NCBI GenBank assembly: GCA_944382715.1
Contig: CALWNC010000004.1
Coordinates: 51,960 to 115,959, forward strand
Direction of reading: 5' to 3'
DNA from: an uncultured Clostridia bacterium
GTDB lineage: Bacteria; Bacillota; Clostridia; Christensenellales; UBA1242
DNA length: 64,000 nt
Of this stretch, positions 15,749 through 26,379 are shown piece after piece. Positions within the stretch are counted from its first letter, which is position 1. Every line of letters begins with the position of its first letter. The translations under genes were made by a program, and so were the position numbers. The notes beneath the pieces are model-generated. The model saw only the letters and a list, made by a program, of their open reading frames with translations, ran no database searches and was not told the origin of the DNA.

Positions 15749-18700
15749 CTATTTAGAAACAAAATACTCATTATTTTCTTGTTTTATCAAGTTTTTTTCT
15801 AATAGAACTTGAATTGATTCTTTTAATTTTTTTTGAATATTATTACCTATTCTAGAAAATCCAAGTAAATTTGCTATGGTCAAAAATAATCCCTTCTCAT
15901 TGATGCCTGCACTATTTGAAATTATTGTATATAAACCACTTTCAAGCTCTGCATTAGATATTAGCATTATATCTCTTGGACTGGCATTTTGTTTTGGAAC
16001 TCTCATTTGTATCTTCATATTTTTATCCACAACATAATAGTCATCAATTTTAAAAATAGTTCCTTCAAAGTTTTTCATACTTGTTGCAAAACTGTTTCTT
16101 ACAAGTGCTGTTACCTTTTCTTTTCCAAAAAGAGTTACAGTCTTTTTAAGTAGTAACTCCTCCGTAATTGGAGCTTCTTTAGCTACTAAATCATAAATTA
16201 CTTTGTTAAACGTTGGATTTTTAAGATAATTTATCTTGTATTCCTCATAAACTGGAAAAAGTGACTTTAAATCTCTTTTTTTAAACTTTTCTTGAACTAA
16301 AAAACTATTATTTTCAGATTTATTTGTGTTACTTGTTAATATTTTGCTTTGTTTTGAAATGCAATTTTTATCCGTGTACATGGCTTTTTGTATGAATTTA
16401 AGCAACCTTTCCTTTTCGAATTTTTTATTTATGCACCATTCAATAGACCAAATACGATAATACTTCCAGCCCAATCTTTCAAGAACTTCTCTTCTAAGTC
16501 TATCCCTATCTCTCGTTGTTTTACCCTTTTTATATGTTTCCCCATCACATTCAATGGCAACGATAAATTCTTTACTTTGTGAGTCCTTTACTGCAATATC
16601 TATTTTACATTCCGATGAACCAACATTCATTTCTGTTTCAAAGCCGTTTTGAGTTAAAAATTCACAAATTTCACTTTCAATATATCCCTTTGGATTTTCT
16701 ATATTTTTATAATCACTTTCACTGTTTAGTTTAACCCAATTAGAAGCACCAGTTTCTGCCATATATAAATAATCTTTTAAAAGCTTAGCTCCAACTGACG
16801 AAGTTTTATTTAAGTCAATATCATAACTTCTAATAGAAGAAACAAGTTCCACGCTATATTTGGCACGAGTTATTGCCACATTTAATCTTCTTTCTCCACC
16901 CTTTTGGTTTAAAGGTCCAAAGTTGTGTATAAATCTGCCGTCATCTCCCTTTGCATAAGCAATACTAAAAATAATTGTATCTCTCTCATCACCCTGAACA
17001 GTTTCTAGATTTTTAACAAAAAATGGTTCTTCTCTCTGTCCATCAAAGAATTCAGCAAATTCGTCATTTTCTTCCCTTTTCTTTTGAATTAAATCTTCAA
17101 TTGCTTCTTGTTGAGAAACGCTAAATGCCACAACTCCTAAACTAAGATTTGGAAAATTTTTAAAATGGTCAAAAATAAGCTCAACAGTTTTTTCAGCCTC
17201 CAAAATATTATCTTTTGTTTTTCTATTAAAAATACCATTCTTTACGAAGTGGAAGTGAATACCCATATTGAGATTATCTCTTTTAGGTGAAGGAAATGTA
17301 ACTAAAGAGTTGTTATAAAAATTATAGTTAGAAAAGGCTATCAAATCTTCAGTTTTACTTCGATAATGCCAATTTAAACTATTTTGATTAAAACAAGAAG
17401 CACACAAGTCAAGTATAGACTCAAAATCAAGTGCATCATCTCCGTTATATTCGTCATCTAATGTTTCTTCTTCTGAAATTCCAGAATTGAAAAAGTTACT
17501 TGGAGGCATTTGTTTAGAGTCACCAACAACAATAAGCTGATTTGCCCTAGATATTGCACCAATTGCGTCCCAAGGAAAAATTTGTGATGCTTCGTCAAAA
17601 ATTACAACATCAAATTTACAGGTGTTCGAGTCCAAATATGTACTAACACTTAGTGGTGACATCAAAAAGCAAGGTTTTAAAGTCTGCACTAAATTACCAA
17701 TTTCACTAAGCAAAATTCTAACTGGCATCTGTTTGGTCTTTTTGTGTGCTTCACGAGCAAGAATACTTATTTGGCTACCCGAAGTTAAATTATTTAAATC
17801 AGGCATTGAATTTGAAAGTTTTGTAATTATTTCAGCTTTTGATATTTCAAATCTAAGTTTATCATTTATGCTAAAATTTTCAACAGCCATATCTTGTGAT
17901 TCTCTGCTAAATTCACTAAATATTTCATTATTTTTTACTATTTTGTATAGCCATTGCTTGTAAAATTCAAGTGAAAAACTTAAAGTTAATGATGATTTGT
18001 CGTAACCTAAGCTAATATATTTATCAACAAACAATCTTAATTTTAACCTATCAAGTTCTGCTAAAACTAAATAAAATTTGGACCAATTTTCAAGTTCATC
18101 AAAACTATCAAGAATTGATTTGCATTTTTTATTTATTTCTTCAAAAGAAGTTAAATCAATGCAAAATACATTTTTATCAAAATATTCTTGAAGATTTTTT
18201 AATTTGTTAATACTACTATTATTAACTTTAATAGCATTAATAAATTCTTTTAAATGCATTTGAATTTCAATAAATTTATATTTTTCTACATTTCTGAGAT
18301 TTTTTGCAATTTCAACATCATATGTTTTTAGCTCTTCTAATTCCTTTAAAATCTCTTCAAAGTTATAACTATTTTCATCTTTATCTTGATATAGATTCGC
18401 AAATATATTTTGCTCATCTTGCTGAATTAATTTTCTAGTATTAACAATTTCTCTAGCAATGCCAAGATATTTTAATAATTTTTTGTATTTTAATTTTCGA
18501 TTAGAATTAACACTATACTGACATATAATATTTTTATCTTGACGATATTTCTTTTTTAAGAATCTAAAAATGCCACTATACTCATTCTCAAATCTCAAGT
18601 ATAATTCATTTACATCTAATTCAAATATTTTTTCTGTAAACTCTTGATAAAAGATTTGTTCAAGTTCCTTTAACTTATTAATATCAGTGTTTATTTGTCT

Positions 18701-20389
18701 AACAAAATCTAAAATAATGTTTAAATTATGATTTCCAAATATATTTTTGTCAAAGAACTTCAATTTTGAAAGAAGTACAACAAACTCATAATATTTTTCT
18801 AGGTCACTCGGTGTGTTTATGCTTAGTCCAATTTCACTTTCAAAATATTCAAAATAATTTAAAAACTTAGATATAAAATTGGTAATTGAAATTAAGCTCG
18901 TTTTTAATCTAACTTTTCCTTCATAAGTCAAATCACTCTTTATAAAACCATTCCAAACATTTTTATGATAATCAAAACCAACCGTTTCACTTTGTCTAGA
19001 AAATTTCTCTAATGCCTCTTTCGCCTGCTTATAATAATCTTTACCTTTCGTATCTATTTCATTAAAAACAAAATCAATAGGTTTGGCATTTCTAAATCTT
19101 GAAATCTCACTCATAATCTCATAAGGAGTTTTTTCAATTACTTCAATTTTTGTGTGTAAAGATTTTACATAAGAATCTAACTGATTTTCTGATTTTTTAA
19201 GTTCACTTACAGAAATTAATGCATTTGGACTGATGTGTGCAACATTTCTTGTTAATATGCCATTTAGTTCATTTATAACTTCTTTTTTATTAGTTTTATT
19301 GCTATGAAGCTCTAAGCAAAAATCAGATAATCCTGCCCTTTTTAAGTTATTGTAAACAACCTTTAGGGCTGCTAACTTTTCAGAAACAAAAAGAATTTTT
19401 TTACCATCGTATAAAAATTCTGCTATTAAATTTGTAATAGTTTGAGATTTACCCGTTCCCGGTGGACCTTGAAGTACAAAGCTTTTGCCATATTTTGCAT
19501 TCATTATTGCAATCATTTGGCTTGAATCTGCATCAGCAACATTATGTAAAGAATCTTCAAGACTATTTTCATCAATTTTTACATCAATACTCTCTTCATC
19601 AACTTTTTGATTTAATAGTCTTTTAACCAGTGAATTATTTAATATTTGTTTCTCATTCTCTTTCAAATCTCTATACATATTCAATTTCAAAAAGGAGAAT
19701 GTACTTATAAAGTTTTCTTGATAAATAGACCAATTTTTTTTCTTTAAAATTCTTTCTAATCTAGCATAATATTCTTCTAAATTTTCTTCTTCATAATTTG
19801 TTTCTCTGAATTCTGGCAAAATTATTTTTTCTTCAATTTTTAATTTATAAACAAGAGTAGGATTTGTTGTAATTTCTTCCTCATATTGTTTTACTGTGAA
19901 ACTCGAACTATACAAATCTTTTTCAATGTTAACAGGAACAAGTACCAGTGGTGACAAAATCTTATTATTATCCTTGTCCGTCCAATTCAAAAGCCCAAAT
20001 GACATATAAAGTATGTTAATTCCCTTTTCAATCAAAGATTCGCTCGCAAGTTTTTTAAGCCCATTTAATATTTTCTGCATTGAATGTCCTTGATTGTATG
20101 CAAGAATATTCTTTTTGGTCAAACTCTTAGAAACTGTTGCTATAATTTGGTCACTAGAAAGCTTATCCGTTTCTAAATTAAATTCCTGTTTTACTCTTTT
20201 TAAATATGCATCTACATCATAAAATGTAAAAGTTGAATTTGAAGTTATTTTATCTAAAAGTTCATTGCCGTTAGGTGAGAAAATTTGAATATCTCTGCTA
20301 GATGACGACTTAAAATTTATAAGTCTATTACCCATTCCAGTATCTAGAAGTTTCTCACACCATTTTTCAAAAGTTGTATTCATAGTCAT
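15749..20389 (-). CDS. DUF4011-type SF1 helicase with Vsr-like nuclease and DUF3320-like C-terminus
   Basis: A 1546-residue multidomain protein. The N-terminus (LLDTGMGNRLINFK, residues ~15-28) matches DUF4011 proteins. The SF1/Upf1-like helicase has Walker A GPPGTGKSQT (~305-315), a long helical insertion (~350-850), Walker B VVIFDEAS (~930), GDSKQMPPS, WHYRSK (motif IV region), ETVQGDERD and a C-terminal VAITRAK. A Vsr/very-short-patch-like endonuclease follows (~1255-1320), with the DIAV...AIECDGETY core and RDRDRLRREVLERLGW helix. The last ~200 residues resemble DUF3320. Proteins with this order recur in bacterial defence islands; the role here is inferred. A -10 box TATAAT lies at 20410-20415. 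Confidence 0.88.
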   Translation of the reverse strand: MTMNTTFEKWCEKLLDTGMGNRLINFKSSSSRDIQIFSPNGNELLDKITSNSTFTFYDVDAYLKRVKQEFNLETDKLSSDQIIATVSKSLTKKNILAYNQGHSMQKILNGLKKLASESLIEKGINILYMSFGLLNWTDKDNNKILSPLVLVPVNIEKDLYSSSFTVKQYEEEITTNPTLVYKLKIEEKIILPEFRETNYEEENLEEYYARLERILKKKNWSIYQENFISTFSFLKLNMYRDLKENEKQILNNSLVKRLLNQKVDEESIDVKIDENSLEDSLHNVADADSSQMIAIMNAKYGKSFVLQGPPGTGKSQTITNLIAEFLYDGKKILFVSEKLAALKVVYNNLKRAGLSDFCLELHSNKTNKKEVINELNGILTRNVAHISPNALISVSELKKSENQLDSYVKSLHTKIEVIEKTPYEIMSEISRFRNAKPIDFVFNEIDTKGKDYYKQAKEALEKFSRQSETVGFDYHKNVWNGFIKSDLTYEGKVRLKTSLISITNFISKFLNYFEYFESEIGLSINTPSDLEKYYEFVVLLSKLKFFDKNIFGNHNLNIILDFVRQINTDINKLKELEQIFYQEFTEKIFELDVNELYLRFENEYSGIFRFLKKKYRQDKNIICQYSVNSNRKLKYKKLLKYLGIAREIVNTRKLIQQDEQNIFANLYQDKDENSYNFEEILKELEELKTYDVEIAKNLRNVEKYKFIEIQMHLKEFINAIKVNNSSINKLKNLQEYFDKNVFCIDLTSFEEINKKCKSILDSFDELENWSKFYLVLAELDRLKLRLFVDKYISLGYDKSSLTLSFSLEFYKQWLYKIVKNNEIFSEFSRESQDMAVENFSINDKLRFEISKAEIITKLSNSMPDLNNLTSGSQISILAREAHKKTKQMPVRILLSEIGNLVQTLKPCFLMSPLSVSTYLDSNTCKFDVVIFDEASQIFPWDAIGAISRANQLIVVGDSKQMPPSNFFNSGISEEETLDDEYNGDDALDFESILDLCASCFNQNSLNWHYRSKTEDLIAFSNYNFYNNSLVTFPSPKRDNLNMGIHFHFVKNGIFNRKTKDNILEAEKTVELIFDHFKNFPNLSLGVVAFSVSQQEAIEDLIQKKREENDEFAEFFDGQREEPFFVKNLETVQGDERDTIIFSIAYAKGDDGRFIHNFGPLNQKGGERRLNVAITRAKYSVELVSSIRSYDIDLNKTSSVGAKLLKDYLYMAETGASNWVKLNSESDYKNIENPKGYIESEICEFLTQNGFETEMNVGSSECKIDIAVKDSQSKEFIVAIECDGETYKKGKTTRDRDRLRREVLERLGWKYYRIWSIEWCINKKFEKERLLKFIQKAMYTDKNCISKQSKILTSNTNKSENNSFLVQEKFKKRDLKSLFPVYEEYKINYLKNPTFNKVIYDLVAKEAPITEELLLKKTVTLFGKEKVTALVRNSFATSMKNFEGTIFKIDDYYVVDKNMKIQMRVPKQNASPRDIMLISNAELESGLYTIISNSAGINEKGLFLTIANLLGFSRIGNNIQKKLKESIQVLLEKNLIKQENNEYFVSK

Positions 20390-20476
20390 AATTTCCTAAA
20401 ATTTATATAATTATAATACAACTAAAAGTTCAATATTACAAGCCAATTAATATAAATAATTTTCACAAAATATTGT

Positions 20477-20493
20477 TAACAAAACTTGTTAAT
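20477..20493 (-). promoter_or_regulatory. Palindrome upstream of the helicase gene
   Basis: TTAACAA-AAC-TTGTTAA, a perfect 7+7 bp dyad with a 3-bp centre. It lies about 60 bp upstream of the helicase -10 box. It could be an operator; there is no direct evidence. Confidence 0.3.
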
Positions 20494-20560
20494 CTAATTG
20501 TTTTAGTTAAAACTTTTTTAATAAACTAATTTGTAATTGCTTCAATTTTTGTGATAAAAA

Positions 20561-20593
20561 TAAAAAAATGAGTTCGATTACATATCGAACTCA
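20561..20593 (-). terminator. Intrinsic terminator of the pseudogene/coiled-coil unit
   Basis: TGAGTTCGAT/ATCGAACTCA stem (10 bp, loop TACAT) followed on the minus strand by a T7 run. It lies about 70 bp past the small coiled-coil gene. Confidence 0.85.
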
Positions 20594-20664
20594 AAATTAA
20601 ACTAATTAACAAATTTCTTTCGCTTTATAATTTCAATACAAATTGTAATGGTCTTTTCTTGAAT

Positions 20665-20910
20665 TTAATCTGAGCCCTGTTTTTTTAATTTTTTTATTTC
20701 ATCTTTAAAGGCGGTAGTTTCTTCAGCAAGTTTTTTGTATTTTTCTATACTAAGTTCAATTTCTTTCTGAATTTCTACCCTTGTACTATCGTCAGACTCA
20801 AAATATCTTTTTATAATGTCTTTTTTCTCAGACTCCAACGCATCTAACTCTTTAAGTTTTTCATCTAAAACATCTTCTACTTCAGATAATGCTTTTTCTA
20901 ACTCTCCCAT
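20665..20910 (-). CDS. Small charged coiled-coil protein, unknown function
   Basis: 81 residues, almost all Glu, Lys, Leu and Asp in heptad-like order (LEKALSEVEDVLDEKLKEL...), so one or two long helices are expected. No family recognised. An AGAGG ribosome site lies 6 bp before the ATG, and the gene starts 37 bp after the pseudogene's stop, so it was probably part of that unit. It ends before a strong terminator. It could be an accessory or chaperone-like partner of the broken upstream protein. Confidence 0.6.
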   Translation of the reverse strand: MGELEKALSEVEDVLDEKLKELDALESEKKDIIKRYFESDDSTRVEIQKEIELSIEKYKKLAEETTAFKDEIKKLKKQGSD

Positions 20911-20947
20911 TTTAACCTCTTTTATAAAGAACGCTCATTTAAACTAT

Positions 20948-23784
20948 TCATTTCACGAACTTCTTGAATGTCTTTTTTGCCTCTGTTACAGATTTTTTGA
21001 TTATATCACCATACTCTTTTGTCAATTCATCATAGGTCTTAATAATGTATTGTGCTTTTCTTGCGTCTGAATATCCTATATATTTTCTATGTTCAGCTAT
21101 TGGATTATTTTCTTTTACAAATTTTTGAGAAAGTTCTCTTTTTAAGTCATTATAACCTTCACCAGTAGTTACTCTTTCAACTTTCACACCTTCTTTATTC
21201 ATTTCACGCATAATTGACTCTGCTGATCTTTCAACTGCATCAATTAATGCCTTTGAAGAAATCTTGCCGTCAGTTTTGTCGCCAGATCGTAGTTCATGAA
21301 GAACCTTTGTTGGAATTTCAATATTATCATAGCAAACTGTTTTTGTCTTTGGGTCATACCAAATATATGCTTGACCAAGAATTCTCGTATCTCCTGCTGG
21401 CACTCCATTTTCATCTAAAATTTTTCTTCAAAAACCAAAAAGCCTGCATTTGGATTTGTATAACCATCATCTACACAAGACTCCCCAGCACCACCTAATA
21501 CTTGACAACAATTAGTAATATCTCCAAGTACAAAACCAAGTGGATCATCTTTTTCAAGAATTCTAAACTATATTAAATCATCTTCTTTTGATTTATCTGC
21601 TCTTATAATATAAGATTCTTTTAATTTTTTAGCAGTATCATATATTTCTTGAATGTGCTCAAACTGCTTCTGACTATAACCGTACTTTCCAATAATATCA
21701 GCCAAGCGTTCATTTCCATCTTCAATGTCTTGATAATTAATGAAATATGAATGTTCAGCAACAAATTTTGGCGAAAGTAAGGCTCGTTCTTCATTGCCAT
21801 TTACGATTCTGTTTGGATAGTTCTTTAAAATACTATCAAAACTATTGTGAGCAAAACATAGATAATCTTGGCGTTCCATTTTCTTTCCGTATTGATCTCT
21901 CAATTCAAAACTCATAAATTCAGGATTATCTTTATAATATTTCATAAAGAATTGTGCAAACATTTTATTGTACTCACCCTTTAACACAATTCTAGAAAAT
22001 CTTGAATGTATTTCTTCGCCAATCATACTTGGTGTAAAATTATGCCTATCTATTTTAGCCACATATTTAATTATATAATCAAATGCCTTTTCACTTTCAC
22101 CCTGATTTTCTGAAAATCCCCCAATTGCATAGTAAATTTTCATAAGGTCAGCAAGTGAATTTTGTTTTTCTGGTTCTTTCAATGTGTCAAATTCAAGTGC
22201 TTTTACTAATTTTGCCCATCGTTGATTATTGTTATTTACAAAATATTTTTCCATTTGATTTGCTGGAAAAATTTCTATTGTAAATTCAGGTGGAATGAAT
22301 TTAATCTTTTTATTTTCCTTCCAAACCTTTAATTGCACATAATTTTTTCTAAAATTGTTATTGAACCATTTATTTTTTAATTGCAAAATTGGTTCAAAAA
22401 CACCATTTCCGGCTTCTAGCTCGGGTAATTCTTCTCTTATACAAGAATCTTCCAACTCTGGCAAGACATTTAAAGACAATGTTAGTTTTGAGCCATCTTT
22501 TGACAAATAAATGTACTTAAATTTAAAATTTGTAAAGGCATGATCATCAACAAAAATATCCTTTTCTTTAAAGTTAAACTCAAGCTCAGTATTTTTAAGA
22601 TTAGAAAAAGCATACGCTCCTATCTTTTTTATTTCATCATGCAAAACAATTTTTTAATTTCTAAAAAACCATCAAATGCATAATCTGCAACTTCTTTTTC
22701 GTAATTTGACACTATATATTCGCGAGTAGGCTCACGAGTAAGGTCAAAAGCTTGATACAAAAATCCACTCTTTGAAAAGTCCCACTTATGCTGTGCATCA
22801 AATGCTTTATTTCCATCTAAATCTTCACTTTTAGCAGAGTTAAAAAAACATCTAACTAAACTATTTTGCCACAAATTTAAATAGGACTGATTAAAGTTAA
22901 AGCATGGGTAAAATGGCAGACCTGATAAAATTATTTCTTCTGATTCAAGCTCAATTTTATCATCTCCACCAACTTCCTTCCCACTTGGATTGATCATACT
23001 TGGAAGATTATCCCAATTCGTAATCTCAAATGTTACTGGTTCAACCTCCATCCATAAAACATTGCCAGTTTCAGGAACTAAACTTCCATCGTTAAATTTA
23101 TTTCCTTTTACATCATTCCAAACAATTGCTCTAACGTATTTTTTCCCTTTATAAATAAATTCTGGATTCTGCTTAGATAGAAAATCTTTGTTTTTTTCTC
23201 GTTGTCCATTTGTTGTATAAAGTCTACCAGTACAAGAAATCCCATTTAATAAATTTCCATCATTATATAAATTTTCAAGAGTTGCTTGAAGCTCATTATT
23301 TGCCCTATGTTTTGGATATTCTCCAATATTTACAAAGTGTTTTTTTGTTCCATCTATTGTTGTTCGTGTTTCAATAATAGAATCAATATCATTTCCAAAT
23401 TTTGATATGAAAGATTTCAAATCAAGTGATAAAACTGGAACGGAGCCTACTGTATTATCATTAACTGAAACAACACCTAATGAATTAAAATACATACTAT
23501 ATGTATAGTAAGTAAGTTCAGATGAACGAGTCCAAAATGAACCAATAAATTTACCATTTTCATCTAAGTCATAACCTTGGCATGCATTATTAATTAAAGC
23601 AAAATCCGTAATATATTTAGATTCTATCGTCATTAGACTTGCCATTAAGCTCTTTAGCAGAAATAAATCTAATCTTATTAGTTGTATCAAGATCTACCCC
23701 TCCACTAATAATATCTCCTGCTATAAATGTGTTATGAATTTTCTTAGGTAAAATCAATTCACTTTCATTTACTTTCTCTCGCAT
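20948..23784 (-). pseudogene. Broken LRR/DUF6273-like large protein gene with at least four lesions
   Basis: The reading frame can be followed from an ATG at 23784 (GGGAGAGG upstream, protein MREKVNESEL) to a stop at 20948, but only by crossing a frameshift near 23620, a one-base loss in an A-run at 22650-22655, an in-frame TAG at 21568-21570 and another one-base loss at 21421-21425. Across each break the coding sense resumes. At the second, one extra A restores a continuous BspA-like leucine-rich repeat (AFDGFLEIKKI, then GAYAFSNLKN). The first part has GSFWTRSS...PVLSLDL, as in DUF6273-like domains. The last part carries a conserved-looking domain with NCCQVLGGAGESC and CYDNIEIP, which I cannot name. 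Intact length would be about 940 residues; function unknown. Confidence 0.75.
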
Positions 23785-23931
23785 TATAAGCCTCTCCCAA
23801 AAAGCAAAATTAAATTACATTTAATAAAATATATCATATTTAATCAAAAAAATAAATACCTTAATTATAATTATTTTAAATTATCTCATTTAGGTTATAA
23901 ATATTAAAATTGTTATAATTAATGTTTCATC

Positions 23932-24735
23932 CTAGTCTGGAAAATAATAAACATCACCAACTTTTACAACTATAGTCTGATTTTTAAGTTGTAAGTTAAA
24001 TTCATCACAAACGGCATCAGATGTACAATGAGCCAAAAAAATTTGTTTAATATTGTTTGATTTAAAATAATCAATAGTTTTTAGAGTTTTATCATCTACA
24101 TTTTTAAGATGAAATCCCCCAATAACGGCCAACACATTGCTTTTACCAGTAATTTTCTTCGCATATTCTATTGTGTTGCAGATGCCACTATGTGCACAGC
24201 CAGAAATAACAATTAATCCTTCACTTGAAATTATTACAATACCACTATCGTCTAAATGTTTGTACTCTTCACCATTATCATTAATCATTGGAAACTCACA
24301 AGTATCAAAGTCAAGAGTCTTTTCAATTTCACCTAAAAAATAAGTATTTTCTAAAATTTTTACTGGTTTTATACTTAATTTTAGGTCAAACTTTTTCATT
24401 AAATCTAATTTGGTCTGATTAAGTCCACCATACTTACCCGTTCTTTTACTAATTCGATTTAGAAATACATCTTGATGTGCTACTAATCTGATTTTTTTGC
24501 CTAGATTTAAAAATTTTAATCCATTCCCATGGTCATAATCTCCATGGCTGAGCACTACAACATCTGTATTAGCTAAATTTAATCCAAGTTTTTCTGCATT
24601 TTTAATAAAAAAATCAGATTGACCTGCATCAAAAAGTATATTTCCAAATTTTGTTTCAATATAAAGTGAAAGACCATGTTCATACATAAAACACTCTTTT
24701 TCATTTCTATTATCATTCAAAATATATATTTTCAT
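23932..24735 (-). CDS. Metallo-beta-lactamase-fold hydrolase (Tflp / dihydropterin-phosphate synthase-like family)
   Basis: 267 residues. N-terminal GLSLYIETKFGNILFDAG and the metal motif LSHGDYDHGNG (residues 62-72) identify the fold. In the usual HxHxDH the second His is Asp66 here (H64, D66, D68, H69). GCAHSGICN (~residues 180-188) and GGFHL (~210) match the subfamily often annotated as 7,8-dihydropterin-6-methyl-4-(beta-D-ribofuranosyl)-aminobenzene-5'-phosphate synthase-like. The true substrate in bacteria is not established. It begins 74 bp after the SDR gene stop and probably shares its transcript. Confidence 0.85.
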   Translation of the reverse strand: MKIYILNDNRNEKECFMYEHGLSLYIETKFGNILFDAGQSDFFIKNAEKLGLNLANTDVVVLSHGDYDHGNGLKFLNLGKKIRLVAHQDVFLNRISKRTGKYGGLNQTKLDLMKKFDLKLSIKPVKILENTYFLGEIEKTLDFDTCEFPMINDNGEEYKHLDDSGIVIISSEGLIVISGCAHSGICNTIEYAKKITGKSNVLAVIGGFHLKNVDDKTLKTIDYFKSNNIKQIFLAHCTSDAVCDEFNLQLKNQTIVVKVGDVYYFPD

Positions 24736-24809
24736 ACTAAGCCTGAAAACTCCTATTATGATTTTAAATTTAAATCAAACTATCAATTCTCAAATGTTTG
24801 TATTATAAA

Positions 24810-25499
24810 TTATTTTATTCTATTAATTATTAAATCTTCTACCAAAAGGTGTTTGTCAGTAAAAATATTATTATAAATTATTTCTGCCAATTCCTTTGCT
24901 GACATAAATGAATGTTGTTTTTCAAGAGATACATAATCCCTACTATGTTTATAAAAATTTGTGTTTATACCACCGGGATAAACTCCAAATATATGAACAT
25001 TTGTTCCGGAATAAGCAGACTTTAAACTTTCAGTATATCCACGCTCTGCCCACTTACACGCACAATAAACGGCTTCTTGTTTATTTCCTCTAAGTGCTGC
25101 TGACGACAAAATATTGATAATTTTTCCACCTGTTTGTTCCATATATTTTAAAACATTTGAAGAAAAATATATCATACCCTTTAATCCCTCAAAACATAGT
25201 TCAACATCTTTTCCAACATATTCCGTTGGCTTTTTAAAAGATGGTGAGCCTGCATTGTTAAATAATGCAACTATTTTACCTAATTTTGAAATCTTATTGA
25301 CAGTACTAATTACAAAATTTTCATCTGAAACATCACCTACAAATGATTGATAATTATCTTCAAATTTAGCTTCAAGTTGTTTTAATTTATTTTCATCTTT
25401 ATCAATATTGCAAACATAATAATTACTTTGATGTAATAACTTTACAAGCTCAAGTCCAAGCCCGTTAGCACCACCTGTAACAATTACTATATTATCCAT
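24810..25499 (-). CDS. Short-chain dehydrogenase/reductase (SDR)
   Basis: 229 residues. Cofactor motif TGGANGLG (residues 8-15), structural LFNNAG, catalytic Ser in ILSSAAL and catalytic YCACK (YxxxK), so it should be an active classical SDR. An Asp at the end of strand 2 (NIDKDE) favours NAD(H) over NADP(H). AGGAG precedes the ATG. Substrate cannot be predicted. Upstream of the MBL-fold gene on the same strand. Confidence 0.92.
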   Translation of the reverse strand: MDNIVIVTGGANGLGLELVKLLHQSNYYVCNIDKDENKLKQLEAKFEDNYQSFVGDVSDENFVISTVNKISKLGKIVALFNNAGSPSFKKPTEYVGKDVELCFEGLKGMIYFSSNVLKYMEQTGGKIINILSSAALRGNKQEAVYCACKWAERGYTESLKSAYSGTNVHIFGVYPGGINTNFYKHSRDYVSLEKQHSFMSAKELAEIIYNNIFTDKHLLVEDLIINRIK

Positions 25500-25566
25500 A
25501 AATACATCTCCTATGATTTTATTATAACATAGATTTCTATTTTCTGCATAATAAAAGTATATATAA

Positions 25567-25599
25567 ATAAAAAGTCCTAAAACAATTAGGACTTTTTAT
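25567..25599 (-). terminator. Intrinsic terminator after the ComB-like gene
   Basis: AAAAAGTCCTAA/TTAGGACTTTTT arms (12 bp), AACAA loop, T-run on either strand. It lies 53 bp past the stop at 25652. Confidence 0.85.
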
Positions 25600-25651
25600 A
25601 TTTGCTTTAATATCTTTATAATAAATTGAATAAATCATAGTTAGACTGCAA

Positions 25652-26350
25652 TTAATTAAAATTTACATCAATTTTTTTCATATAGTCAAATTTCTCACCA
25701 TGTACTAATTTTAGCACAAAATTAAATTTATCAACATCTGTACATAGTTCAAAATCTCGTTTAGGAAAAACCTCTTGATTAGTTTCGTCAAAAAATTTCG
25801 CTCCACTAGTAATTTTTAATTGTTCTATTCTTTTGTTTAAATCAAAAGGCTTATCTCCTAAAAGACTCTTTATATATTCAGCACAAAGTGTATCTTCCTC
25901 AATTGGTTCAATTGCCTCTAATCCCATACAAACTAAGGAAACATCTTTAAATTCATTTTGCCTAATAAACTCTGCAATTGCCCTAGCATTAACCAAACTA
26001 CCCGTCAAAATCATATCTGCATTTTTTGCGTTTGCTATTCCCTGTGTACCTGCACTAGTAGTATGAATAATCACCTTATCCTTTAAATTTACATTTTCAA
26101 TCTGACTGGGAGAATTTCCATAATCAAAACCCGGTAAAATCTTACCATGCCTTTCTCCAATTAATATATAATCGGGATTTTCTACCTTTAAATTATAGGC
26201 AACTTGTTTATCTCCAACAGGTATTATCATCTTTGCACCTGAGCTCATTGCATAAGCTTCTACCGTAAATGCTCTAAATACATCAATAATAACAGTCACT
26301 CCTGTTGCTTGTCTTGCTCCTTCTAAAAGCTGTAACATTTTTATATTCAT
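25652..26350 (-). CDS. 2-phosphosulfolactate phosphatase family protein (ComB-like)
   Basis: About 232 residues from the ATG at 26350. ComB hydrolyses 2-phosphosulfolactate in coenzyme M synthesis, and distant homologues in Firmicutes have uncertain substrates. Family features: TVIIDVFRAFTVEAYA near the N-terminus (DVFRA motif), GERHGKILPGFDYGNSP, VIHTTSAGTQG and MGLEAIEPIEED with acidic metal-ligand candidates. The open frame extends 33 codons further upstream, but that part (reading MAQLVEQMIRNHQ...) is translation through the tRNA-Thr gene and should not be counted. Starts only 30 bp after the tRNA 3' end. Confidence 0.82.
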   Translation of the reverse strand: MNIKMLQLLEGARQATGVTVIIDVFRAFTVEAYAMSSGAKMIIPVGDKQVAYNLKVENPDYILIGERHGKILPGFDYGNSPSQIENVNLKDKVIIHTTSAGTQGIANAKNADMILTGSLVNARAIAEFIRQNEFKDVSLVCMGLEAIEPIEEDTLCAEYIKSLLGDKPFDLNKRIEQLKITSGAKFFDETNQEVFPKRDFELCTDVDKFNFVLKLVHGEKFDYMKKIDVNFN

Positions 26351-26379
26351 ATTGATATTTCCATAGATAAAAATAATTT

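Noticed and set aside
21568..23690. Programmed frameshifts and stop read-through in the LRR-like gene
   Set aside because: Four separate breaks of different kinds, including a TAG, fit decay better than recoding; kept only as an alternative to be tested with reads.
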